A DNA stretch of 23,737 bases from a virus. The notes below the pieces were generated by a model. It saw only the letters and a list, made by a program, of their open reading frames with translations, had not been told where the DNA came from and did no database searches. The stretch is from positions 1 through 23,737 of IMG/VR virus record IMGVR_UViG_3300025133_000598, one strand, 5' to 3'. The first letter of the stretch is position 1. Every line of letters begins with the position of its first letter. This document shows positions 17,401-23,737 of this stretch, piece by piece. Made by a program: the position numbers and the translations under genes.

Positions 17401-20400
17401 CGTGATAAGAACAAAAAACGTTAATGAGTTTAAGTTTATAGATCCTGAGCGCGCCATCGGCTCTGACATGGTACAAATAAGAAGCGCAGATGATGAGATA
17501 TTTGGCTCAGTCGAGCAGATTCCAAATTATATTTATACTATTGAGAAGAGCCTATATGGAGCAGTAACAGAAGAAATATTAGACTTTTTCGCGGGAGCAA
17601 TAGACTTCCATCACTTGATTGGGCACCCAGCCAATCGATATCGTATGCAATACAAGGCCATGGAGCACTTGAGAAGAGTATATTTTGAGCGGGTCAAAGA
17701 CGTCGGAACCGTCGAAAAGTTTACCGAATATTATAAATGGTTTGATGACGCGCTAGCGATTATAATCGGCCAGCTAGTCCCAGCCTCAGCCGATTTTGTA
17801 AAAGATTCGTATAACACAGTTGAAAGCCACGTCTTAGAGAGAAACAAATATAAGACACAGTTCCCGACGATTGAGTTCCGCTCCCCAGATCCAGAGCCTC
17901 CAATGCGCGGCGTTGGTGAGGCAGCATGGCCATGGGACGCGTCACGAAGCCCACTGCCATCTTCTCCTCGGAGTGCCAAAGTCAGGCCAGAGTATTGGCA
18001 GAAGAGAGCAGAAACATCATCTCCGGAAATAACATCCGGCGATTCTACCATCGATGCGCAACGGCAGACATTCAAAGAAGTAATTTGGAGTACTCCAAAC
18101 TTAAGCAAGAGCATGCCAACTCTTTCAAGTGTTGGCGGGGTTAAGTATCACCACAATCAAAATCTACGTTCGCAGCAAAATCAGACATATTTCTTTGATG
18201 CAACTTTTAATAGGAATATCAAAGGTGGAACTAACTTTGACTCAGGCAAGAACATCGCGTTTACATATAACAGTCTCGCCCCTGCAGGACCAGTTAATGC
18301 GCCCAGTGGCGGCGTATACGTACCGCTAAATGTCTTGTTTGCAGATATTCAAGATCTCGTAAAGATCCAAAGACTTGAGTTGTCAACTAGTTTCTGGCGA
18401 CATCGTGGAAAACCAAACGAAAAAGTCAAAAGAATTATTAAGGTCCAAGCCGGCCGCGCATTCGAAGAGGGCGGCGGGTATACCAGCACAAAGTCTACAT
18501 TCTCGTTCCCGTTCAACATTATGAGTTCATCGGTCATCTCCGGCTTTAACAGCGGCGTCATTGATCGAGTCACCGCTAGCATTGAAATCACCAATCTTCA
18601 TAATGATGTATATGGCGAAGACATGGAACGCCCGATGCAAACGACATGGTCGGAATATGCAGCCGGCGGCCACCAATCCAGACATGTTGGTTTGAACATC
18701 TATGACGCCAATAAGAGCGATGAATATAATGGCTTAGACAACTACACTACTCGTCCTGAAGCATGGAAGATTTTGCTCGGCAACTGTAGTACCACCGGCC
18801 CCGACAGCGGCACTGCCTACGAAAGTGGCTCCATCGGGATGGTGGCGCCAGATTATCCATGGCCAGAAGCCAACGAGCCCGGCATAGCGCCATATCCAAT
18901 GACGGCTTCTCAAAAAGCTGTGTATTATCGCGACTTTACGGCAAAAACCCCATATGTTTTTAAGAACATTCGCATGCGTACAGGATCCACTATTCTTGGA
19001 AACTATCGCAATAACTATGAGATTGTACAGACTGTGGGCGCATGGAATAACCCAAGACAGTTTGCCGAGATTAATGGCCAGCCAGATCTACCGGCGAGAG
19101 CATTTGCAAATTCATCTTCACACACTACAAATATTAGAACATTCCTTGATATTCGACGGGGGCGCGCCCTGTCTGGCTCCTCCCCGGCAATCTTATCCGC
19201 TTCTCGGGAAAACATTGACCCAGCCCTCGACCTTTCTGGAACCACAGCTGGATTCCAGTTTGTGGACGAATACTCTCTGTCATACCTCACCGGCACAGAA
19301 AACAAGTCTGTTTTTAAATCGAGATTCTCTAATCCAGGCGGCCTTGAGGTAAATTATAGAGACTTTAGATCAGACGAGTTTTCAGTCTACAATGCCACGC
19401 GTTATCGTAACATGACCATCCTTAAGCCGTCTCAAGGACCCAGAGGTACCATTTCTGAAGTTACTGGCGTTGGTGGTCCCGGTATTCGTGTTTTTGACAT
19501 TCATGGAATGGATTATGGTCTGAGGTCCCACCTCTCGCGACACACCGCACGCTTTGGTCGCGACAGTCTGATATACACTCCCGATGGCCTACGCGACACC
19601 TATAGTCTTACGAAGCCGTTTATTGGCTACGGAGACTCAAAGATCTATAGAGGCGCCGACCACTTACGCGCGTGGTGGAGCCTTAAGACATCCGCATCCA
19701 ACGCGGGTTATGTCGAAAATCGAGCGGCTACGGCATCAATCGCTTACTATCCTTCGCTCACTGCTTCGTGGACCGAAACCGACCTCACTAGCATAAAACA
19801 TTACCAGCCAGTCTGGACTGATAACCATGGCCCATCCCATTATATTCAGACGTCGAGCTTTAACTTTGTTAGCGGCCCTTGCGATAATACCGCTACCGGC
19901 GGCTCTATTTGTATAGGCTCATCAACAGATTGGGACCCCATCATTGGAAATGGAGCAGGCGCTAGCGGAAAGTTCACTCTTGGTGCTCGCGTTTACTACA
20001 ACTCCGGAGCGCTTGCATTGGAACACGTCGATGGCGCAATGTCCAGCCCCGAGAAATACCCGCGCGCCCTCGATTTTGGTAATGATGTGATCTTGTATGT
20101 AGACCGGTCAACGTGGAGGTATGTGTTCGCAGCTAAATTTGATAGCGCCTTTGTGCACTGGGGCACCGATACCGGCTCAGCAACACCGAACACATGGCAG
20201 AATGTGATGGTAACATTCGAGAACTACCAAACCACAAATCCGCCCATAATTTATATAGACGGCGCCTCTGCGTCATTCAGTCATTATAATGGTACATTCG
20301 CAGGAAGCTATTACGGAATTGCCACCAACGCTGACTGCTTTATCGGAAACAACTACACCGCCAATCGCTCTTGGTCAGGAAGCATTTCAGACGTAGCCGT

Positions 20401-23400
20401 ATGGGACTCGGTTCTTTCCTCTGACGAAGCAGCCGCATGGCACAATGCATCGAGAGGGCCAAGAGAGACAAGTAATACTCAGTTCTGGGGCCCGGGCTCA
20501 GACGGCTCCCTCAAATATCCCGGGTATCACAAGGTTCACAGAAACAGCCTGCCTAGGTTAAAATTGGGCCCAGAGGGAGTACGAAGCACAGTAAATTACA
20601 ACACGGGCGCCGTTAACGATCATACATTACTTTGGCAAGATCCAAATACGCCGTCCGGCAACGATATGAAGTTGTATCATTCCGGCGCTATCACAAAAGC
20701 CGGATCCTGGACAACTTCGCAATCATGGACTCTCGTCATGTGGTTTAACAAGTTAAAAGACAACAGTAATGATCGCGCCTTGATTTCTTTAGGGATGGAG
20801 ACCGGCACATCCAACAAGGCCGCGCTTATGTGGCGAATTAACGGGGGTAATCCACACCAGGAACTGACAATGTATAACGCCATCAACAATGGTAGGTGGG
20901 TCGGCTCAACCGAACTCCAAGACGGTAACTGGTATCACATCGCAGTTACTTTTAATGGAAACTCCGAGAAGAATGATCCAATATTCTATGTCGATGGTGT
21001 CGCCGATACCACAACGGAAGAAAACGAGCCCGGCGGGCCCATGACACTGATCAATTCCCTCAATGGTGGAAGATCGGCCATCGGTGCCGGTAATGCGGGC
21101 ACCACCGACGCGCGCCCATGGCAAAATATAGGAATCGCAGAAGTAGCGATGTACGACACAATTCTTTCAGCTGCTGAAATTGCTCAAATTTATAACGAGG
21201 CTTCCCTTATCAACTTAACATCTTCAGCGATTGCACCGAAAGTGGACAATCTTGTGACATGGCTGAGAATGGGAGACGCAAAAGGCGTAGAGGGCAATGC
21301 AGGTCTGTACGACTTAAGCGGCTCGAATACAGCGATGTCGTCTGGCTATAGCCAAACAGCGCTTCTCGGAGAAGCACACACAGTGTATGATGTGCGTGGA
21401 AATAACCACTTTGCATTTTGGAACGGGGTCGAGACAAACTCAAACCCCGGCTCATGGTTCTCGGCGTCACTGGCCACGGTAACCACAGGACATCCGGCCC
21501 ACTTTACAGGAACCTATGCGCCGATTCGCCCACGTCAGCTATACGAAAGCAGCTCTTACTACGACAACTTCTATGTACAACACCCGATCCCGCGCTCCGA
21601 TAAGCAATATGCTTGGATTACTGGCGCCATTCACGATCCGCTAAATGATCATCGATTTACTGGCTACATGCCGATAGCAGGCACAGACGCCGGAATGTTC
21701 TCTAGTTCTTATACAAATGGCCCACAGGCATTCTTCAACTTTGTGAGTGCTAGCGAACTTGGTTCAATCATATATGGTCAGTACGTAGCCGGCAAGGTGG
21801 CACCGGGTCAAGATCATCGCATAGGACAGTCTGAAAGATGGGGGGCGTACGACCGCCCCTATGCGATTGCGGCGGGCTATAAGGGCTTTGTGCCTCAGCC
21901 GTGCAATCAGCTCAATATCAACATTTATGAACCATTAAGCAGTTCGACAAGCACGTTAGGGTGGCCCATGATTTCTCGTGGCGCAGACTTTATAACGGGC
22001 ACTCAGCTTTCTCGCAATGCTCGGGGTAACGGCGTGGCGACTGATGACTTGGATTGGCCGACAAATGATATAGTAAAGCAATATAGAAATTGGACGATGG
22101 TCAGTAATTCAAGAGGCGACTACGGCGGTGGCGCTCGTTACTTTAATATGCTCATGTGGAAGCGCAACGGCCAATACGGTTACGGCACCTTCGCACAAGC
22201 ACGACAAGCAGATCACCCCGTTGCTTACGACCAGAGAAAGAACAACAAGCTGATGGTCGAATATAAGACCCCGGGAACACCGCAAGAGTTTGCTTTGCGC
22301 CCAGTCTCAATGAAGGGGCGCCCAGTTATCCTTAACCTTGATTACAAGACAGAACAAACACTTCGCAACCAAGTGATAACCAAGACCACAAACGCGACCC
22401 TAAAGACGTCATACAACAACGAGTTCATCTATTTTAACAGCCAGTCGCTAGATAGCCACTTCGATATCGATCAAGCTATAAAGAGCCAAATCACACCATT
22501 TGAGCAACTTGTTTCTCTTAAAGACAACAACAAAGTCACCTTAAACTGGATTCACTATAAAGAGTGTGTGTTCCCGTCACTTAAGAATGAATTCTCTCCA
22601 ACAACATCATTTAGATATGGATATGATAACAAATACTGGAGAGATGATCCAAAAGAAAGAATCAAGCTTCAAAGCGATGGTGCCGACGCGATGGATGTTC
22701 TGGGCGCCATTACAGTCCCACAGTCAAAGCAGGGCAACTCCATGGGAGTCAAGGCGTACTTAAGTGAGAGTTCGTGGCCACTTGATGCTCCTGGCGACTT
22801 CCTCACTAGAACTTCGGCAAGTTGCATCTACGCGGAGGGCCTCAGTTATCTTTATTACAGTATCCGGCAGGGCGGCCCCGCGTGGCTCGAAAACTACGGC
22901 CGCGGCCCACTTGAGCCATGGGAAGCCGGCGCCGTAGATACTCCAATAGCCGGCGAACTTCAAAACACATATGGCTGGCTACATCAATCATCCTCAAGGT
23001 ATGGCGCCACCAATGCTGCTCCGGATGGGGACGACCCCTTGGAGACCTATTACAACTGGGGCGATGGCAGATCCCTATACTATGATTTCTGGACCCGCTC
23101 CGGCCTTGCCGCCGGAGCCCTGTACGGCAGAAAACAAACACTAGCTTCTCCGCTGTCGATTAATCCACAAAATTATCAAAACGTTTCGTGCTCAGTTTGG
23201 ATGCTTGGTGATTTTGGCGGAATGAACCCGCAGCAGAAGTACGCCTCTAGTAGTATTAGTGCATCCCAACACTGGGGACACAGGACCGCCAGCCTTGGCG
23301 CGGGAGAGGCATTTTGGGATGCCCCCCGAACAGCAGGGTATCTTTCAGCCTCCAGAGACGCCAACGGGACAAGGACAATGCATTTTGTATCGGCAGCCTC

Positions 23401-23737
23401 AAAGCCGTTTTATAATGATTATGATAAGTTCAAAGAGAACGACTTGAAGTTCCTTGGCCGCGGCTACTCAGTGGTGCCGGAATATAGAATTAGCGAGAGA
23501 CTAGATGACTATGAAGACGGCGCTATAGATGATCAGAGAGAGTTTACAATTCCCGGTACTGAGTTTGACAGTGCAGATGAAAACTTCTATATCGATTTCT
23601 CTAACTCTGATTTTATGAACAAGTTCTTGGATATTAGAAAGATGTCTGATCTTGAAGCGAAAGAAATCAAGTTAACGTGCAATGCTGTAGTTAAGTTCAA
23701 TCCCTACAAGGGGTTTTACCCCGCCCAGCGCGCCCTT
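14453..23737 (+). CDS. Giant LamG-domain virion protein, partial (3095 codons, no stop in window)
   Basis: One frame reads from ATG 14453 to the last base (9285 bases, 3095 codons) without a stop. TGA at 14444-14446 and TAG at 14447-14449 lie in frame just upstream, so this ATG is essentially the only start. It overlaps the previous gene by 11 bases. Visible LamG/concanavalin-like sandwiches: residues about 199-385 (VTVEFWLKTGS to SLDEFRFWK); about 1839-2003 (KFTLGARVYY to ISDVAVWDSVLSSDEAAAWHN); and about 2090-2252 (SWTLVMWFNK to IAEVAMYDTILSAAEIAQIYN). A fourth may begin near 2911 (NVSCSVWML). Between them lie non-LamG modules: about 560-640 (NNLAGIYKAKGTEKAIRNTL), about 1050-1140 (HPANRYRMQYKAMEHLRRVYF; ESHVLERNKY) and about 2363-2390 (QHPIPRSDKQYAWITG). 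LamG folds often bind glycans, so a role as a peripheral baseplate or adhesion protein is likely. Function and total length are unknown. The 3' end is missing. Confidence 0.85.
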   Translation, partial: MSIKKFFDGSDKSRQYLTDQEQKEAFKEIESSKNLKQLRIRQDTHLPQVDYADPDNFAKFGSAYLYYKSAVERILDYYPYDGSDAELNEFYNRSLPIEKHIFNKMYPRTNGYITFCTGGWGTRSGPMTTNGYGLPETVEYITFYGGPNISTSLTKLKDMEPDPLSSKFQSNNIYDESIYDTAGLRSDYGKGTRESNLKSDFDTGVTVEFWLKTGSLGTTETHKQVVFDMWNNEVTTSAGYGRITIELTGGAGSGNPILVTAQSGTVSASAQMCFTSSIGQDLSSGDFSSWRHYAITMYNSGSDFKTDLYVNGYLNDTNAYTGGKLGELSSKNMVARIGALVTSPSGSAAAAGAGKLSGSLDEFRFWKVRRNGAQIGKYWFDQIRGGVNTDISNTELGMYYKFNEGITGDSDIDSVVLDYGGRLCNGVWTGYTTTSRNTGSAILSSSAATKEYEDPIIQATHPRVSELKEGLMASGSFHDSRNSAIVRNLVPSWITKDMEISDQSDLDKMCHILGTYFDKLYLQIGGIPTFKHLNYTSASAEALPFAQHLPQSLGLYTPEIFVDSTILEKFKNRTDKEHFQNDLVETKNLIYSNLYNNLAGIYKAKGTEKAIRNTLRCFNLNDNLVTYNVYSNNQQYELKNSLKQTLKRKTFANFNTSDGITAVIHQAADPHTGSTRGYISGTNASGYEDKYGFTAEASLVFPRFYKQLDPFPRDFSDISLFGVQTVNTASTSDTAFLTGAQDVANFQVYAVRDESYSKNAYFVLTSSTDPHNFPTLTSSMFFDVYDDSNWNFSVRIKPSNYGFTDLVSGSQVYNYDVVFRGINNNLGTVLNEFEVSSSVTKAVGQSIVRAPKRLYVGARNTNITGANVYKSDILAASAKYWTKYIDNLTLNQHLFDSENFGISGSYEHISALDSNLQNTHNYETLALNWYFGNVTSSDASGNFYVTDLSSGSAENRSSVGWIGNVGGHLHSGKGSGFYTNDSNVIRTKNVNEFKFIDPERAIGSDMVQIRSADDEIFGSVEQIPNYIYTIEKSLYGAVTEEILDFFAGAIDFHHLIGHPANRYRMQYKAMEHLRRVYFERVKDVGTVEKFTEYYKWFDDALAIIIGQLVPASADFVKDSYNTVESHVLERNKYKTQFPTIEFRSPDPEPPMRGVGEAAWPWDASRSPLPSSPRSAKVRPEYWQKRAETSSPEITSGDSTIDAQRQTFKEVIWSTPNLSKSMPTLSSVGGVKYHHNQNLRSQQNQTYFFDATFNRNIKGGTNFDSGKNIAFTYNSLAPAGPVNAPSGGVYVPLNVLFADIQDLVKIQRLELSTSFWRHRGKPNEKVKRIIKVQAGRAFEEGGGYTSTKSTFSFPFNIMSSSVISGFNSGVIDRVTASIEITNLHNDVYGEDMERPMQTTWSEYAAGGHQSRHVGLNIYDANKSDEYNGLDNYTTRPEAWKILLGNCSTTGPDSGTAYESGSIGMVAPDYPWPEANEPGIAPYPMTASQKAVYYRDFTAKTPYVFKNIRMRTGSTILGNYRNNYEIVQTVGAWNNPRQFAEINGQPDLPARAFANSSSHTTNIRTFLDIRRGRALSGSSPAILSASRENIDPALDLSGTTAGFQFVDEYSLSYLTGTENKSVFKSRFSNPGGLEVNYRDFRSDEFSVYNATRYRNMTILKPSQGPRGTISEVTGVGGPGIRVFDIHGMDYGLRSHLSRHTARFGRDSLIYTPDGLRDTYSLTKPFIGYGDSKIYRGADHLRAWWSLKTSASNAGYVENRAATASIAYYPSLTASWTETDLTSIKHYQPVWTDNHGPSHYIQTSSFNFVSGPCDNTATGGSICIGSSTDWDPIIGNGAGASGKFTLGARVYYNSGALALEHVDGAMSSPEKYPRALDFGNDVILYVDRSTWRYVFAAKFDSAFVHWGTDTGSATPNTWQNVMVTFENYQTTNPPIIYIDGASASFSHYNGTFAGSYYGIATNADCFIGNNYTANRSWSGSISDVAVWDSVLSSDEAAAWHNASRGPRETSNTQFWGPGSDGSLKYPGYHKVHRNSLPRLKLGPEGVRSTVNYNTGAVNDHTLLWQDPNTPSGNDMKLYHSGAITKAGSWTTSQSWTLVMWFNKLKDNSNDRALISLGMETGTSNKAALMWRINGGNPHQELTMYNAINNGRWVGSTELQDGNWYHIAVTFNGNSEKNDPIFYVDGVADTTTEENEPGGPMTLINSLNGGRSAIGAGNAGTTDARPWQNIGIAEVAMYDTILSAAEIAQIYNEASLINLTSSAIAPKVDNLVTWLRMGDAKGVEGNAGLYDLSGSNTAMSSGYSQTALLGEAHTVYDVRGNNHFAFWNGVETNSNPGSWFSASLATVTTGHPAHFTGTYAPIRPRQLYESSSYYDNFYVQHPIPRSDKQYAWITGAIHDPLNDHRFTGYMPIAGTDAGMFSSSYTNGPQAFFNFVSASELGSIIYGQYVAGKVAPGQDHRIGQSERWGAYDRPYAIAAGYKGFVPQPCNQLNINIYEPLSSSTSTLGWPMISRGADFITGTQLSRNARGNGVATDDLDWPTNDIVKQYRNWTMVSNSRGDYGGGARYFNMLMWKRNGQYGYGTFAQARQADHPVAYDQRKNNKLMVEYKTPGTPQEFALRPVSMKGRPVILNLDYKTEQTLRNQVITKTTNATLKTSYNNEFIYFNSQSLDSHFDIDQAIKSQITPFEQLVSLKDNNKVTLNWIHYKECVFPSLKNEFSPTTSFRYGYDNKYWRDDPKERIKLQSDGADAMDVLGAITVPQSKQGNSMGVKAYLSESSWPLDAPGDFLTRTSASCIYAEGLSYLYYSIRQGGPAWLENYGRGPLEPWEAGAVDTPIAGELQNTYGWLHQSSSRYGATNAAPDGDDPLETYYNWGDGRSLYYDFWTRSGLAAGALYGRKQTLASPLSINPQNYQNVSCSVWMLGDFGGMNPQQKYASSSISASQHWGHRTASLGAGEAFWDAPRTAGYLSASRDANGTRTMHFVSAASKPFYNDYDKFKENDLKFLGRGYSVVPEYRISERLDDYEDGAIDDQREFTIPGTEFDSADENFYIDFSNSDFMNKFLDIRKMSDLEAKEIKLTCNAVVKFNPYKGFYPAQRAL

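Noticed and set aside
17731-18114. 127-residue minus-strand frame
   Set aside because: It is antisense to the giant LamG gene, whose own frame stays open through this region, with no neighbouring minus-strand genes.
18954-19352. 132-residue plus-strand frame in the region where the giant gene lacks a stop
   Set aside because: It is in a different frame from the continuous 14453-23737 frame and its Leu/His/Arg-rich sequence shows no domain. The long frame explains the DNA.

Overview
The window is a single-direction block of virion genes from a tailed bacteriophage with a contractile tail (myovirus type). All genes lie on the plus strand, are packed head to tail, and leave almost no non-coding DNA: the longest gap is 69 bases. 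The firmest anchors are a gp25-like and a gp6-like baseplate wedge gene side by side (10715-12895), a pair typical of T4-related and large environmental phages. I see no host metabolic genes, tRNAs, transposons, CRISPR or replication genes. The host cannot be named from the sequence. The very long structural genes suggest a large phage genome, probably of environmental origin (inference).

Layout: (1) 28-2636 holds two adjacent genes that share a homologous N-terminal domain of about 185 residues but end in different putative wall-degrading domains: an M23 metallopeptidase in the first and an unassigned, possibly lysozyme-like domain in the second. (2) After the 69-base AT-rich gap, 2706-3722 encodes a 338-residue virion protein that could be part of the central spike. 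(3) 3734-10687 is one 2317-codon gene of unknown fold, probably a tail or baseplate component. (4) 10715-12895 holds gp25 and gp6. (5) 12895-14463 encodes a 522-residue beta-rich protein with a DNRLRE-like start. (6) From 14453 to the end runs one reading frame of 3095 codons with no stop. It contains at least three LamG/concanavalin-like domains and is cut by the window edge.

How they may work together (inference): gp25 and gp6 form the wedge ring of the baseplate, the two hydrolase-bearing proteins and the 338-residue protein belong to the hub or puncturing tip that opens the cell wall, and the two giant proteins with the 522-residue protein build the periphery and cell-binding surface. The tight spacing, with overlaps of 1 and 11 bases at the last two junctions, suggests co-transcription and translational coupling. 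The most unusual points are the duplicated adaptor with two different C-terminal domains, the two giant genes that fill about two thirds of the window, and a strong excess of the palindromes GCCGGC and GGCGCC.
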